Shown: positions 50,476 through 62,527, numbered from the stretch's first letter. The stretch: DNA of 64,000 nt from Kluyvera genomosp. 1 (GCF_001266615.1 NZ_LGHZ01000005.1:107526-171525), one strand, 5' to 3'. The notes: generated by a model from the sequence alone, not told the origin. Numbers and translations are program-made.

Positions 50476-51771
50476 TCAGGAATTAAGCGCCCGCTGAATA
50501 TCGGCGGCAAGTTGCGTGATGTTGTTGTCGTCAAGGGTGGAAAGGGTGATACGTAAACCGTGCGTTGCCGCGTTGACGCCGAAGGCTTCACCTTCACGCA
50601 CTAGCCAACCTGATTTCGCCAACGCAAAGGCAATGGGCTGGCTTGCATTTGTCAGCGGCAGCCAAATATTAAGCCCGTCGCCAGGGCTAACGTTATCAAT
50701 GCCCTGTTCACGTAAGGCCTGCGCCAGTTGATGCTGTCGGCTGGCATAGAAAAGTCGAGTCTTGACGAGTGACTGCAGATAGTCCTCATCGGTTAAGCAG
50801 GCGTAGGCCAGGTCCTGAAGTAAATGGCTGACCCACTGGCTACCTGAATTGAGCCGTAGCCGCAGCTTTGCCGATGTTGCCGCGTCGCTGGCGACAAACG
50901 CCAGCCGCAGATCGGGGCCGAGCGTTTTAGACATTGAGCGCACAATGGCCCAATGCAGCGTCTGTGGGGAAATCACCGGATACCAGGCAGCGGAAGAGAG
51001 CGGGGCGAAGTGGTCGTCGACAATCACTAAAACCTGCGGATAGCGGCTGAGGATTTCTTCAAGTGCGGCGGCGCGCGCCTGACTCAGGCTGTAGCCGGTT
51101 GGATTATGGGCGCGTGGCGTTAAGATCACTGCGCGAGCCCCTTTATTCAGCGCCTGCTCGAGCATTTCTGGCCGCATTCCCTGGCTATCCATGCTGACTG
51201 GCGTGGCGTTAAAACCACTGTATCGCAACATGCTGATGCTGCTTAGAAAACACGGGTCTTCTACCGCCACGCTGTCGCCCGGCAGCAGGTGGGCGCAGAG
51301 AAGGCGCTCAATAGCGTCTATCGCCCCGCTGGTCAGGTCGATTTCGCCCGCACCCGGCATTGCTTCCTGCATCCAATCGCTCGCCCAGCGGTGAAGCTGA
51401 GGAGTGACCGGTGCATCACCGTACAGACGCGGCGTACGGTTGATACGCGATAAATAGCGATTGAGGTCAGGAAGGCGGTCGGCGGCTGGGTTACCGCTGG
51501 AAAGGTCGGTCAGTGGGGTGTGTGGATCGCCGCCTTCCAGCGCTACCGGCTGCAACGTCTCTTTGACCACCGTACCGTTTCGCCCAAGGCTAAGCGCTAG
51601 CCCCGACGTTACCAGCCGTTTGTAGGCGGCTGCGACGGTATTGCGGTTAACGTCAAGCTGCATCGCCAGTTCACGGACCGGCGGCAGCGTTTCACCCTTG
51701 GCCAATTTGCCGCTGGTAATATGCTGACGAATACTGTCAAAGATTTCGTTGGCGCTTTTTCCGTCGATCAT
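50476..51771 (-). CDS. ptsJ: PtsJ, MocR-type transcription regulator
   Basis: Regulator of 431 residues: a GntR winged helix at about 1-70 (LPPVRELAMQLDVNRNTVAAAYKRL) joined to a class I aminotransferase-like domain. The PLP-binding lysine is in SMSKTLGPDLRLAF. In Salmonella PtsJ is reported to repress pdxK and to sense pyridoxal phosphate. The divergent placement next to pdxK here, with 84 bases between, agrees. A pair of direct repeats in that gap may be its operator. Confidence 0.9.
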   Translation of the reverse strand: MIDGKSANEIFDSIRQHITSGKLAKGETLPPVRELAMQLDVNRNTVAAAYKRLVTSGLALSLGRNGTVVKETLQPVALEGGDPHTPLTDLSSGNPAADRLPDLNRYLSRINRTPRLYGDAPVTPQLHRWASDWMQEAMPGAGEIDLTSGAIDAIERLLCAHLLPGDSVAVEDPCFLSSISMLRYSGFNATPVSMDSQGMRPEMLEQALNKGARAVILTPRAHNPTGYSLSQARAAALEEILSRYPQVLVIVDDHFAPLSSAAWYPVISPQTLHWAIVRSMSKTLGPDLRLAFVASDAATSAKLRLRLNSGSQWVSHLLQDLAYACLTDEDYLQSLVKTRLFYASRQHQLAQALREQGIDNVSPGDGLNIWLPLTNASQPIAFALAKSGWLVREGEAFGVNAATHGLRITLSTLDDNNITQLAADIQRALNS

Positions 51772-51779
51772 TATTGACC

Positions 51780-51807
51780 TATGACAAAATGAATTTTAGC
51801 ATATGAC
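51780..51807. promoter_or_regulatory. Direct repeats TATGAC in the ptsJ-pdxK gap
   Basis: TATGAC occurs at 51780-51785 and 51802-51807, with starts 22 bases apart, about two helix turns. The second copy abuts GATAAT (51808-51813), a possible -10 box of pdxK. MocR regulators commonly bind direct repeats with such spacing. Confidence 0.5.
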
Positions 51808-51855
51808 GATAATAGTGAGGCGTGAGCCCGCTGTCCAGAGTCAGAGGAGAAGGTG

Positions 51856-52722
51856 ATGGGTCAGGAGAGTGAAATACAGTCGGTGCTGTTTAATGACAAG
51901 CACCGGGCACTGCAAACGGATATTGTCGCCGTGCAGTCGCTGGTGGTTTACGGCAGTGTTGGCAACAGTGTTGCCGTCCCGGCGATTAAGGCTCATGGCC
52001 TGCGGGTCACCGCTGTGCCAACGGTGCTGTTTAGCAATACGCCGCACTATGACACCTATTATGGTGGCATTATTCCCAGCGAGTGGTTTGGCGGCTATCT
52101 GCGCGCGCTTAATGAGCGAGACGGGCTGCGTGAGCTGAAAGCCGTCACCACCGGTTATATGGGCAGTGCGGAGCAGATTGCGCTGCTCGCCGAGTGGCTT
52201 AAAACGGTGCAGCAGTCGCACCCGCAGATCCCGATTCTGGTTGATCCGGTGATTGGCGATGTGGATAGCGGTATCTATGTGCAGGCCGAAATTCCGCAGG
52301 CCTATCGTACTCATCTGCTGCCGCTGGCGCAGGGGTTGACGCCAAATGTCTTTGAACTGGAGATGTTGAGCGGTAAACCTTGCCGGACGTTAGATGAAGC
52401 GGTTACAGCGGCACAGTCACTACTTACCGAGACGCTGCAATGGGTGATTATTACCAGTGCTCCGGCCCGTCATGCAGACAATATTACGGTTGCCGTCGTC
52501 ACCTCGGATGCGGTGGATATCATTGAGCATCCACGTCTGGAAACCGATCTCAAAGGGACCGGCGATCTGTTCTGCGCCGAACTGATTAGCGGAATTGTGC
52601 AGCAAAAAACGCTCGCAGACGCTGCGCGGGATGCCGCCGAGCGCGTACTTGAGGTGATGAGCTGGACGCAGAAATGCGGCTGCGATGAATTAATTCTGCC
52701 ACCGGCAGGGGAGGCGCGATGA
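51856..52722 (+). CDS. pdxK: pyridoxal/pyridoxine kinase PdxK
   Basis: Phosphorylates vitamin B6 forms with ATP in the salvage pathway. The 288-residue ribokinase-like protein contains [18 protein letters not shown], the segment [12 protein letters not shown] and the anion-hole stretch [17 protein letters not shown] 51856 follows GAGGAGAAGG; a GTG directly before it is an alternative. Its stop codon overlaps the start of a small unknown gene (ATGA). Confidence 0.95.
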   Translation: MGQESEIQSVLFNDKHRALQTDIVAVQSLVVYGSVGNSVAVPAIKAHGLRVTAVPTVLFSNTPHYDTYYGGIIPSEWFGGYLRALNERDGLRELKAVTTGYMGSAEQIALLAEWLKTVQQSHPQIPILVDPVIGDVDSGIYVQAEIPQAYRTHLLPLAQGLTPNVFELEMLSGKPCRTLDEAVTAAQSLLTETLQWVIITSAPARHADNITVAVVTSDAVDIIEHPRLETDLKGTGDLFCAELISGIVQQKTLADAARDAAERVLEVMSWTQKCGCDELILPPAGEAR

Positions 52723-52958
52723 AGAGTTATCGTCTGGTTGTTCGCCATAACGGGCGTTTGGTTGGCCATTTTGATACCAGCGGTCAGGATGCGCTGGAAG
52801 ATGCCTGCGTGGCGCGCGCTATTTTTGGTGTTACCGGCGGTTATCAATGTGAGTTGCAGGTGTCTGATAGCGAGCGAAGAATGCTGGAAAGCGGGCCTGA
52901 AGGAATGAAAATCCTGATGCGCGAGCCGTGCTATCGTCCGGTGACGTCGGCGATATAA
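52719..52958 (+). CDS. Unknown 79-residue protein coupled to pdxK
   Basis: I do not recognise this protein. It begins [22 protein letters not shown], has no signal or membrane segment, two cysteines in the middle part and a C-terminal PVTSAI. Its ATG overlaps the pdxK stop codon by four bases, so it is very likely made together with PdxK. It ends just before the terminator shared with crr. A role in vitamin B6 salvage is only a guess from position. Confidence 0.7.
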   Translation: MKSYRLVVRHNGRLVGHFDTSGQDALEDACVARAIFGVTGGYQCELQVSDSERRMLESGPEGMKILMREPCYRPVTSAI

Positions 52959-52969
52959 GGCTGCAGGCA

Positions 52970-52997
52970 AAAAAAATGGCGCCAATCGGCGCCATTT
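52970..52997 (-). terminator. Terminator of ptsHI-crr, shared with the pdxK operon
   Basis: Stem AAATGGCGCC/GGCGCCATTT (52974-52983 with 52988-52997). On the minus strand it is followed by a run of T, so it mainly stops crr transcription. Confidence 0.88.
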
Positions 52998-53013
52998 CTC
53001 TATGCAGCAAGAA

Positions 53014-53523
53014 TTACTTCTTGATGCGGATAACCGGAGTTTCACCAACGGTTACGCTACCGGAAAGCTTAGTCAGCTCTTTGATCTCGTCCATGTTGGA
53101 GATAACAACCGGAGTCAGGGTAGACTTAGCTTTCTCTTCCAGCAGGGCCAGATCGAACTCGATCACGGTATCGCCAACTTTAACGCGCTGGCCTTCTTCC
53201 GCGATACGTTTAAAACCTTCGCCTTTCAGTTCAACGGTATCGATACCGAAGTGAACGAACAGCTCGATGCCGCTATCGGATTCGATAGAGAAAGCATGGT
53301 TGGTTTCAAAGATTTTACCGATGGTGCCGTCAACCGGCGCAACCATTTTGTTGCCAGTCGGTTTGATAGCAATGCCATCACCAACGATTTTCTCAGCAAA
53401 CACTACATCCGGCACGTCTTCGATGTTGACGATTTCGCCAGAGAGCGGTGCAATAATCTCAATTGTTCCTGTGTCTTTCTTGTCATCAGAAACCAGAGAT
53501 TTCAGTTTATCGAACAAACCCAT
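53014..53523 (-). CDS. crr: glucose-specific EIIA (EIIA-Glc)
   Basis: Central PTS phosphocarrier and regulator: passes phosphate from HPr to glucose-type permeases, activates adenylate cyclase when phosphorylated and blocks other transporters when not. The 169 residues include the active histidines H76 and H91 ([17 protein letters not shown]). The N-terminal amphipathic helix [14 protein letters not shown] anchors it at the membrane. Last gene of ptsHI-crr, 40 bases after ptsI. Confidence 0.98.
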   Translation of the reverse strand: MGLFDKLKSLVSDDKKDTGTIEIIAPLSGEIVNIEDVPDVVFAEKIVGDGIAIKPTGNKMVAPVDGTIGKIFETNHAFSIESDSGIELFVHFGIDTVELKGEGFKRIAEEGQRVKVGDTVIEFDLALLEEKAKSTLTPVVISNMDEIKELTKLSGSVTVGETPVIRIKK

Positions 53524-53563
53524 GATCTTCTCCTAAGCAGTAATTTGGGCCGCATCTCGTGGA

Positions 53564-55291
53564 TTAGCAGATTGTTTTTTCTTCAATGAACTTGTTAACC
53601 AGCGCCATTAACTCGTCCGTTGTTGGTTGAGCAAGAGCTTGCTCTGCTAATACCTTCGCATCTTCGAAGTTCGTGTTACGGATAATCTTCTTAATGCGCG
53701 GGATAGAAATGGCGCTCATAGAGAACTCATCCAGACCCATCCCCAGCAACAGAAGTGTAGCACGTTCGTCGCCTGCAAGCTCACCACACATGCCAGTCCA
53801 TTTGCCTTCAGCATGAGAAGCATCAATAACTTGCTTAATCAGCGTCAGAACAGAAGGTGACATTGGTTGGTAAAGATGCGAGATCATATCATTACCACGG
53901 TCAACTGCCAGAGTATACTGCGTTAAATCATTGGTACCGATACTAAAGAAATCAACTTCTTTGGCTAAATGACGTGCAATTGTTGCCGCAGCCGGTGTTT
54001 CCACCATCACGCCAATCTCAATCGCTTCGTCAAAGGCCTTACCTTCGTCACGCAGTTCCTGTTTGTAGATCTCAATCTCTTTGCGCAGTGCGCGAACTTC
54101 TTCAACAGAGATGATCATTGGGAACATGATGCGCAGTTTACCGAAAGCGGAAGCACGCAGGATGGCGCGAACCTGGTCACGCAGGATCTCTTTACGATCC
54201 ATTGCGATACGCACGGCACGCCAGCCCAGGAACGGGTTCTCTTCTTTCGGGAAGTTCATGTACGGCAGCTCTTTGTCGCCACCGATGTCCATGGTACGGA
54301 CGATAACCGCTTGCGAGCCACAGGCTTCAGCAACGGCTTTGTATGCAGCAAACTGCTCTTCTTCAGTTGGCAGTGCATCGCGGTCCATGAACAGGAATTC
54401 TGTACGGTACAGGCCAACGCCTTCCGCACCGTTACGCTCAGCACCGTCGATATCACGTACGGTACCGATGTTGGCGCAAACTTCAACCTGGTGGCCATCA
54501 AGGGTGATTGCCGGCAGATCTTTCAGTTTTGCCAGTTCAGCTTTCTCAGAAGCGACCTGCTCTTGTACGGCACGCAGCTCTTCGATTTGCTCATTGGTTG
54601 GATTGACGTAAACCAGATTGTTCACGGCATCCAGAATCAGATAGTCGCCATTTTTCACCTGAGAGGTGACGCTACCAGTACCTACGATCGCTGGCAGTTC
54701 GAGAGAACGCGCCATGATAGAGGTGTGGGAAGTACGTCCGCCTGCGTCAGTAATAAAGCCCAGCACCTTCTTCAGGTTCAGCTGTGCTGTTTCGGATGGC
54801 GTCAGGTCAGCGGCAACCAGGATAACTTCGTCCTGAATGGCGCTAAGGTCGATGATGGCCAGACCCAGGATGTTGCGCAGCAGGCGCTTACCGATATCAC
54901 GTACGTCAGCCGCACGTTCTTTCAGATATTCGTCATCCAGTTCTTCCAGGGCAGTTGCCTGACCTTCGATAATTTCATGCGCAGCTGCGTCAGCCGTCAT
55001 GTGCTTATCTTTAATCAGGGCTATGATTTCCTGCTCCAGCTCCTCATCTTCGAGCAGCATGATATGCCCTTCGAAAATGGCTTCTTTTTCTTCACCGAAA
55101 GTTTCGCCAGCTTTGGTCTTGATAGCTTCCAGCTGCGCGGACGCTTTAGAACGACCGCTCAGAAAACGCTCAACTTCCTGCTCAACCTTATCGGCAGAAA
55201 TTTTCTTCCGGTCGATGACAATCTCATCTTCTTTCAGCAGCAATGCGTTGCCAAAAGCGATACCCGGGGATGCTAAAATGCCTGAAATCAT
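53564..55291 (-). CDS. ptsI: PTS enzyme I
   Basis: Takes phosphate from phosphoenolpyruvate and hands it to HPr, driving all PTS sugar uptake. 575 residues, the E. coli length; phosphorylated H189 is in [12 protein letters not shown] and the PEP-binding cysteine in [12 protein letters not shown] near 502. It follows ptsH by 45 bases. The accessory IIC at 7.1-8.4 kb would also depend on it. Confidence 0.98.
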   Translation of the reverse strand: MISGILASPGIAFGNALLLKEDEIVIDRKKISADKVEQEVERFLSGRSKASAQLEAIKTKAGETFGEEKEAIFEGHIMLLEDEELEQEIIALIKDKHMTADAAAHEIIEGQATALEELDDEYLKERAADVRDIGKRLLRNILGLAIIDLSAIQDEVILVAADLTPSETAQLNLKKVLGFITDAGGRTSHTSIMARSLELPAIVGTGSVTSQVKNGDYLILDAVNNLVYVNPTNEQIEELRAVQEQVASEKAELAKLKDLPAITLDGHQVEVCANIGTVRDIDGAERNGAEGVGLYRTEFLFMDRDALPTEEEQFAAYKAVAEACGSQAVIVRTMDIGGDKELPYMNFPKEENPFLGWRAVRIAMDRKEILRDQVRAILRASAFGKLRIMFPMIISVEEVRALRKEIEIYKQELRDEGKAFDEAIEIGVMVETPAAATIARHLAKEVDFFSIGTNDLTQYTLAVDRGNDMISHLYQPMSPSVLTLIKQVIDASHAEGKWTGMCGELAGDERATLLLLGMGLDEFSMSAISIPRIKKIIRNTNFEDAKVLAEQALAQPTTDELMALVNKFIEEKTIC

Positions 55292-55336
55292 AACCCTACC
55301 TTACTTGTGACTGATATTTAAAAGAACTCTTTGAAC

Positions 55337-55594
55337 TTACTCGAGTTCAGCCATCAGTTTAACCAGATGTTCAACTGCTTTCTGCTCGTCTTCACCTTCT
55401 GCGGACAGGGTGACAACGGTACCCTGAGTCAGGCCCAGAGTTTGCAGTTTGAACAGGCTTTTCGCGCTAGCGCTTTTGCCGTTGGAAGTCACAGTGATCT
55501 CTGAAGTGAAGCCTTTAGCTTCTTTAACAAACTGAGCAGCAGGGCGGGTATGCAGACCGTTCGGAGCGGTAATAGTAACTTCTTGCTGGAACAT
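55337..55594 (-). CDS. ptsH: PTS phosphocarrier HPr
   Basis: Small phosphocarrier of 85 residues; H15 in [11 protein letters not shown] receives phosphate from enzyme I. S46 is present in the usual place. First gene of ptsHI-crr, with promoters and a Cra site upstream. Confidence 0.98.
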   Translation of the reverse strand: MFQQEVTITAPNGLHTRPAAQFVKEAKGFTSEITVTSNGKSASAKSLFKLQTLGLTQGTVVTLSAEGEDEQKAVEHLVKLMAELE

Positions 55595-55634
55595 TATATT
55601 TCCCCAACTTATAGGTTTAGTGTTGTGGAACTAA

Positions 55635-55663
55635 AGTCTAGCCTGGTGGCCACACTTTAGCCT
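55635..55663 (-). promoter_or_regulatory. Proximal ptsH promoter
   Basis: TAGACT (minus strand, 55635-55640) matches the -10 box known for E. coli ptsH P1. The -35 region is poor, consistent with activation by CRP; TGTGGCC just upstream could be half of its site. Confidence 0.55.
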
Positions 55664-55763
55664 GTATTACTCATTAAGCGACGCCCGCTAATCAGCACTA
55701 CCATCGGAGACAAACACCCGACGCAGACGCTTCTGTCCTTTGACGTTTCGCTTATCATTAAAC

Positions 55764-55812
55764 ATTATGCCGCGAAAGCAGGATTTGAACCAAATCATAA
55801 AATCGATTCAGC
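55764..55812 (-). promoter_or_regulatory. Distal ptsH promoter P0 with Cra (FruR) site
   Basis: On the minus strand TTGGTT (55788-55793), 18 bases, and CATAAT (55764-55769) form the promoter. Directly upstream GCTGAATCGATTTT (55799-55812) fits the Cra consensus GCTGAAWCGWTTCA. Same arrangement as in E. coli. Confidence 0.75.
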
Positions 55813-55925
55813 ACTGGAAAACCTGTCACGAATAATTTCGCGGCTCAAAATAAATATGATGGTTAAATACCAGACCTACGGAGGTGAAGCAATGCCAGGG
55901 GGGGTAAAAGTTTGATGTACGCCAC

Positions 55926-55953
55926 AAAAAAGCACCCAGGAGGGTGCTTTTTT
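55926..55953 (-). terminator. Terminator of cysK
   Basis: Stem AAAAAAGCACCC/GGGTGCTTTTTT (55926-55937 with 55942-55953), four-base loop. On the minus strand the T run follows the stem 20-odd bases after the cysK stop. Confidence 0.92.
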
Positions 55954-55975
55954 ACACGATTTTAACGTGATGGCA

Positions 55976-56947
55976 TTACTGTTGCAGTTCTTTCTCAGTG
56001 AAGAGATCTGCGAACAATGCCGTGCTCAAATAGCGTTCACCCGAAGACGGTAGGATAACCACAATATTCTTATTGGTAAAGGTTTCATCTTCCTGAAGTT
56101 TCAGCGCCGCAGCTACCGCCGCACCGGAAGAGATACCCGCCAGAATGCCTTCTTCTTCCATCAAACGACGGGCAGTAGAAATTGCTTCTTCATTGGTGAT
56201 GGCAACCACTTTATCAATCAGTTTCAGATCGAGGTTACCCGGGATGAAACCGGCACCGATCCCCTGGATCTTGTGCGGGCCGGGTTTGATTTCTTCACCT
56301 GCCAGCGCCTGGGCGATGACCGGAGAATCAGTTGGCTCAACGGCAACGGCGATCAGATCGGTTTTGCCTTTGGTGCCTTTAATATAGCGAGTGACGCCAG
56401 TCAGCGTACCGCCGGTGCCTACGCCGGCAATAAATACGTCAACCTGGCCATCGGTATCTTCCCAGATTTCTGGGCCGGTGGTTTTTTCGTGAATTTCCGG
56501 GTTAGCCGGGTTGCTGAACTGCTGCAGCAGCAGGAATTTTTCTGGATTGCTGGCGACAATCTCTTCCGCTTTCTGGATGGCACCTTTCATGCCTTTCGCG
56601 CCTTCGGTCAGCACCAGATTCGCGCCCAGCGCTTTCAGCAGCTTGCGGCGTTCGATACTCATGGTTTCTGGCATGGTCAGAGTCAGTTTGTAACCGCGAG
56701 CAGCGGCAACGTAGGCCAGAGCGATACCGGTGTTACCGCTGGTTGGTTCCACCAGCTCAACGCCTGGTTTCAGTACGCCACGTTTTTCGGCATCCCAAAT
56801 CATATTGGCACCGATACGGCATTTGACGCTAAAGCTTGGGTTACGTGATTCAACCTTCGCCAGGATGCGCCCGTTACCGATGCGGTTCAGTCGTACCAGC
56901 GGCGTATGACCGATAGTCAGGGAGTTATCTTCAAAAATCTTACTCAT
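55976..56947 (-). CDS. cysK: cysteine synthase A CysK
   Basis: PLP enzyme that makes cysteine from O-acetylserine and sulfide, and partner of CysE. 323 residues; K42 in [11 protein letters not shown] binds PLP and [12 protein letters not shown] is the substrate loop. Unlike CysM it has the longer [11 protein letters not shown] region of the A type. It is monocistronic here, with a terminator behind it and cysZ upstream on the same strand. Confidence 0.98.
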   Translation of the reverse strand: MSKIFEDNSLTIGHTPLVRLNRIGNGRILAKVESRNPSFSVKCRIGANMIWDAEKRGVLKPGVELVEPTSGNTGIALAYVAAARGYKLTLTMPETMSIERRKLLKALGANLVLTEGAKGMKGAIQKAEEIVASNPEKFLLLQQFSNPANPEIHEKTTGPEIWEDTDGQVDVFIAGVGTGGTLTGVTRYIKGTKGKTDLIAVAVEPTDSPVIAQALAGEEIKPGPHKIQGIGAGFIPGNLDLKLIDKVVAITNEEAISTARRLMEEEGILAGISSGAAVAAALKLQEDETFTNKNIVVILPSSGERYLSTALFADLFTEKELQQ

Positions 56948-56986
56948 GGCCTGTCCTTAACTGTATGAAATTTGGGGTACTGGACC

Positions 56987-57040
56987 AGCATACCTGCTTA
57001 AAGATTCTGCGGAAGTAAGGATTTCGCATATCTATATACT
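56987..57040 (-). promoter_or_regulatory. cysK promoter region
   Basis: TATGCT (minus strand, 56987-56992) is a likely -10 box in AAGCAGGTATGCTGG, about 40 bases before cysK. No good -35 box is seen, which suits CysB-dependent activation. The CysB site itself cannot be marked exactly. Confidence 0.4.
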
Positions 57041-57083
57041 GAAGGGAAATAATGGTAAGCCGGATGGAATAAGGCAAGGTATA

Positions 57084-57138
57084 AGCCCCATCTTTTCAGA
57101 GTGGGGCTGATGAGCTGGATAGCGCACGTTAACGTGCG
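57084..57138 (-). terminator. Hairpins after cysZ, possible weak terminator
   Basis: A perfect 16-base palindrome CGCACGTTAACGTGCG (57123-57138) lies six bases past the cysZ stop, and a stem AGCCCCA/TGGGGCT (57084-57090 with 57102-57108) follows. Neither has a T run. Confidence 0.4.
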
Positions 57139-57144
57139 GCCAGA

Positions 57145-57906
57145 TTACTTCCACATCGCGTGTTTATCGCGGTAGCAGTCAACCCACATCGCCGTTGCGC
57201 CGCAGATAGCGACCGGGATGATGACCAGGTTTAACACGGGGATCAGTGTGAACAGGCTGGCCAGTGCGCCAAATTGCATATTGGTGACCTTACGGGTGCG
57301 TAAAGCCTCGCGCATGGTTTTAAACGGCACTTTATGGTTATCGAACGGATAGTCACAGTACTGAATGGCCAGCATCCAGGCGCTGAACAAGAACCACAGC
57401 ACCGGCGCCACTGTTTGACCAATGCCGGGAATGAAATACAGCAGCAACAGGACGATGGCGCGTGGAAGGTACCAGGCGAGCTTTTGCCATTCGCGCTTCA
57501 TGATGCGCGGCAGATCTTTCATGATGCCAATGATGCCGGTATCAGGCGGTGTCGCGCCGGTTAAGCGCGCTTCCAGCTGTTCGGCCAGCAGGCCGTTAAA
57601 TGGCGCGGCGATCCAGTTGGCGATGGTCGAAAAGAAATAACCGAAGACCAGTAAAATGGAGAGCACGATGACAGGCCACAGGAGATAGCTCAGCCACTGC
57701 AGCCAGTCGGGGATGCGGCTCATTAAAGAGGGGATCCAGCTTCCCAGTTTGCTGAACAGCCACCAGAATGCGCCGCCCATCAGGATAATATTGACTAACA
57801 GCGGTAAAATGACGAAACGTCGGATGCCCGGCAAGCCGATCAGTTTCCAGCCCTGAGAAAAATAGTAAACGCCGCTGCGTGCAGCAGGGGTGGACGATGA
57901 AACCAT
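57145..57906 (-). CDS. cysZ: sulfate transporter CysZ
   Basis: Inner-membrane protein of 253 residues that lets sulfate enter for cysteine synthesis. Long hydrophobic stretches and the segment [27 protein letters not shown] near 90-116 match E. coli CysZ closely. It lies between zipA (divergent) and cysK (same strand), the E. coli arrangement. The N-terminal ten residues vary from E. coli. Confidence 0.96.
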   Translation of the reverse strand: MVSSSTPAARSGVYYFSQGWKLIGLPGIRRFVILPLLVNIILMGGAFWWLFSKLGSWIPSLMSRIPDWLQWLSYLLWPVIVLSILLVFGYFFSTIANWIAAPFNGLLAEQLEARLTGATPPDTGIIGIMKDLPRIMKREWQKLAWYLPRAIVLLLLYFIPGIGQTVAPVLWFLFSAWMLAIQYCDYPFDNHKVPFKTMREALRTRKVTNMQFGALASLFTLIPVLNLVIIPVAICGATAMWVDCYRDKHAMWK

Positions 57907-58135
57907 GGTCAGGTGGAGCTCCTTTGTCTGACTACATTAAAAGACAGCTGTATTTTATCGACTTGTTGGACAATGACCAGTTAGGAAATGTTCGAAAAAC
58001 CAGCAAAAAGCACGATTTAGTCCATCTTTATGCAGTGAATGTCTTAAGTACACTTGCACTTGACGTGATGGGCAAATACTCTTAGTGAGTAAATGTTTGC
58101 CGTGGTGGCAAGGTGTTAGAACAACAGAGAATATA

Positions 58136-59146
58136 ATGATGCAGGATTTGCGTCTGATATTAATCATTGTTGGCGCGATCGCCATACTCGCTTTACTGGT
58201 TCATGGTTTCTGGACGAGCCGTAAAGAACGTTCTTCGATGTTTCGCGATCGTCCAATAAAACGTATGAAGTCTCGTGACGCCGACGATGAGTCGGAAGAG
58301 GACTTTGATGACAATGTTGAAGGCGTGGGTGAAGTACGTGTCCACAAGGTCAATCACGCCCCTGGGGTTGCTGGGGAGCATGACGCGCCTCGTCCGCCTC
58401 AACACCAGTACCAGCCGCCTTACGAGCGTCAGGCGCCTCAGCCTGTGCGTCCGCAAGAGCCGGTACAGACGCCGCCTGTGCAACAGCCGTATCAGCCTGT
58501 GCAGCATGCGCCGGTTCCACCTCCACAGCAGCCGGTACAGCAACCTGTCCGTCAGCCAGTGGTTGAACCGCAGCCTGTACAGCATGCGCCAGTGGCTCCT
58601 CAGCCCGTCGCGCCGCAGCCTGTTCAGCCAGCAGAAGCGCCGGTAGCCCAGCAGCCTGCACCGAAGCCTCAACCTGCACCGGTTGAACCGCCAGCAGCAG
58701 AACCTGTGCCGCCGGTGAAAGAGCGTAAAGAGACCGTCATCGTGATGAACGTCTCCGCTCATCAGGGCTCGTCAATTAATGGCGAAGTGCTGCTGAACAG
58801 CATTCAGCAGGCCGGGTTTAAATTTGGCGACATGAATATTTTCCATCGTCATCTCAGCCCAGACGGCAGCGGCCCAGCGTTGTTTAGTCTTGCCAACATG
58901 TTGAAGCCAGGGACATTTGATCCGGAAAACATGGGCGAGATGCAAACGCCAGGCGTGACCATCTTCATGCAGGTGCCAGCCTACGGTGATGAGCTGCAAA
59001 ACTTCAAGTTGATGCTCCAGTCAGCACAGTTTATTGCTGACGAAGTCGGTGGCGTGGTGCTGGACGATCAGCGTCGCATGATGACCCCGCAAAAAATGCG
59101 TGAGTATCAGGATCGCATCCGCGAAGTTATCGACGCCAACGCCTGA
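58136..59146 (+). CDS. zipA: cell division protein ZipA
   Basis: Essential septum protein that ties FtsZ to the inner membrane. 336 residues: an N-terminal helix (about 5-27, [21 protein letters not shown]), a charged stretch, a proline/glutamine-rich linker (about 85-195) with repeats of the type QPVQHAP and QPVAPQP, and the C-terminal FtsZ-binding domain (about 200-330). ATG 58136 ([10 protein letters not shown]) equals the E. coli start; the open frame upstream is not ZipA. The linker is low-complexity and likely to vary between strains. Confidence 0.96.
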   Translation: MMQDLRLILIIVGAIAILALLVHGFWTSRKERSSMFRDRPIKRMKSRDADDESEEDFDDNVEGVGEVRVHKVNHAPGVAGEHDAPRPPQHQYQPPYERQAPQPVRPQEPVQTPPVQQPYQPVQHAPVPPPQQPVQQPVRQPVVEPQPVQHAPVAPQPVAPQPVQPAEAPVAQQPAPKPQPAPVEPPAAEPVPPVKERKETVIVMNVSAHQGSSINGEVLLNSIQQAGFKFGDMNIFHRHLSPDGSGPALFSLANMLKPGTFDPENMGEMQTPGVTIFMQVPAYGDELQNFKLMLQSAQFIADEVGGVVLDDQRRMMTPQKMREYQDRIREVIDANA

Positions 59147-59174
59147 TAGGTCTACGCTTTTCCAATCTTTCCTG

Positions 59175-59201
59175 AACCCCCGCCTGTCGGGGGTTTTTTA
59201 T
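59175..59201 (+). terminator. Terminator between zipA and ligA
   Basis: Stem AACCCCCG/CGGGGGTT (59175-59182 with 59188-59195) and T run lie 28 bases past zipA and 15 bases before ligA. Confidence 0.88.
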
Positions 59202-59207
59202 CATTGA

Positions 59208-61232
<2,025 letters not shown>

Positions 61233-61233
61233 G

Positions 61234-61446
61234 GTGGATAAAGAACAGCTCATTGAGATAGCCAACACCGAAATGCCGTTTGGCAAATATAAGGGACGGC
61301 GTTTGATTGATGTGCCTGAAGAGTATCTGCTGTGGTTTGCCCGGAAGGATGAGTTTCCGGCCGGGCATCTTGGCGAACTGATGCAGCTAACGTTGTTGAT
61401 CAAAACCGAAGGGCTGAGCCAACTGGTGCAGCCCCTTAAGCGTTAA
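61234..61446 (+). CDS. ypeB: YpeB, DUF3820 small protein
   Basis: A 70-residue cytoplasmic protein with MPFGKYKGRRLIDVPEEYLLWFARK, typical of DUF3820, a fold also found in putative nucleic-acid-binding proteins. Function unknown. It starts with GTG one base after the ligA stop codon, so it is translated with LigA. Its end overlaps yfeH by four bases. Confidence 0.92.
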   Translation: MDKEQLIEIANTEMPFGKYKGRRLIDVPEEYLLWFARKDEFPAGHLGELMQLTLLIKTEGLSQLVQPLKR

Positions 61447-62438
61447 CTTCCAACGCGGGCCTGTTCTTTGGCCTGCAACTTCTCTGCCTGTGCTTTGTAA
61501 CGGCGCGCCAGTACCGCACAGGTCATCAGTTGGATCTGATGGAAAATCATCAGTGGCAGCACCATCATCCCCAATACCGACGTCGGGAAGAGAATATTGG
61601 CCATCGGGATACCATTGGCCAGACTCTTTTTCGACCCGCAGAAGACAATCGTAATTTCATCCGCTTTATTGAAGCCCAGTCGGCGAGCGACGACGGTGTT
61701 GATCAGAATCACCAGCGCCAGCAGCACAATGCTCACTACCACGATAAACAGCAGCGAACCGACGCCAACCTTGTGCCAGATACCGTTCACCACCGCCTCG
61801 CTAAAGGCTGAATAAACCACCAGCAGAATGGATGTCTGGTCAGTTTTCGCAATCCACTTCTTATGTTTGGTCACAAATGCCGCCGTCCACGGACGAGAGA
61901 GATGGCCGAGCACAAACGGCAGCAGCAGCTGCAGCATAATTTTGCCCACCTGCTCAAGGCTACCGCCCGCGCCGTGAACGTTCATCACCAGACCTACCAG
62001 CAGCGGCGAGAGGAAAATCCCCAGCAGGCTGGAGGCCGAAGCCGAACAGACCGCGGCGGCTACGTTACCGCCGGCAAGTGAGGTGAAGGCGATGGCCGAC
62101 TGTACGGTCGCTGGCAGAATACACAGGTACAGGAAACCGGCATACAGCTGCGGATCAACATTAATTGGTGCCCACCAGGCAAACAGTACGCCCAGCACCG
62201 GGAATACCACGAAGGTGCTGCACATCACCCACAGATGCAGCCGCCAATGGCTACCGCCAGCGATGATTGACTCACGCGACAGCTTGGCGCCGTGCATAAA
62301 GAACAGCAGCGCGATGGCGGCGGTGGTCAGGTTTTCAAAGAAAGGGACAAAGTCGCCGCGCGCCGGGAAGAAGGTGGCAAGCAGGACGACAGCGATAAGG
62401 GTCAGCGTAAAGGGATCCAGAATGCGGAAAAGTTTCAT
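61443..62438 (-). CDS. yfeH: YfeH, bile acid:sodium symporter-family transporter
   Basis: Inner-membrane protein of 331 residues with about ten helices, of the SBF-like family (PF13593). It opens MKLFRILDPFTLTLIAVVLLATFFPARGDF, and CGSKKSLANGIPMANILFP is a conserved crossover segment. Substrate unknown. ATG 62438 follows AGGAG and equals the E. coli start. It diverges from yfeR, which in Salmonella is reported to control yfeH. Confidence 0.93.
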   Translation of the reverse strand: MKLFRILDPFTLTLIAVVLLATFFPARGDFVPFFENLTTAAIALLFFMHGAKLSRESIIAGGSHWRLHLWVMCSTFVVFPVLGVLFAWWAPINVDPQLYAGFLYLCILPATVQSAIAFTSLAGGNVAAAVCSASASSLLGIFLSPLLVGLVMNVHGAGGSLEQVGKIMLQLLLPFVLGHLSRPWTAAFVTKHKKWIAKTDQTSILLVVYSAFSEAVVNGIWHKVGVGSLLFIVVVSIVLLALVILINTVVARRLGFNKADEITIVFCGSKKSLANGIPMANILFPTSVLGMMVLPLMIFHQIQLMTCAVLARRYKAQAEKLQAKEQARVGS

Positions 62439-62474
62439 AAAAACTCCTGAAGATCGATGCAGACATTTTGCTTT

Positions 62475-62493
62475 TTTATTTTTGAGAAATAAA
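62475..62493. promoter_or_regulatory. LysR-type operator candidate between yfeH and yfeR
   Basis: Perfect seven-base arms TTTATTT and AAATAAA with a five-base centre lie in the 89-base divergent gap. The spacing fits a T-N11-A site for YfeR. Confidence 0.5.
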
Positions 62494-62527
62494 ATTGATT
62501 TATTGCATCCATTCATGAATAAAACAG

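Larger units (their letters stand above)
55595..55975. other. ptsH control region and cysK 3' end
   Basis: 381 bases without a gene. On the minus strand it contains the proximal ptsH promoter around 55635-55663, the distal promoter at 55764-55793 with the Cra site at 55799-55812, and the cysK terminator at 55926-55953. The wording is close to the known E. coli pts promoter region. Confidence 0.7.

Noticed and set aside
53969..55276. 435-codon open frame opposite ptsI
   Set aside because: Antisense shadow of the highly conserved ptsI gene; composition is unlike a protein and nothing supports expression.
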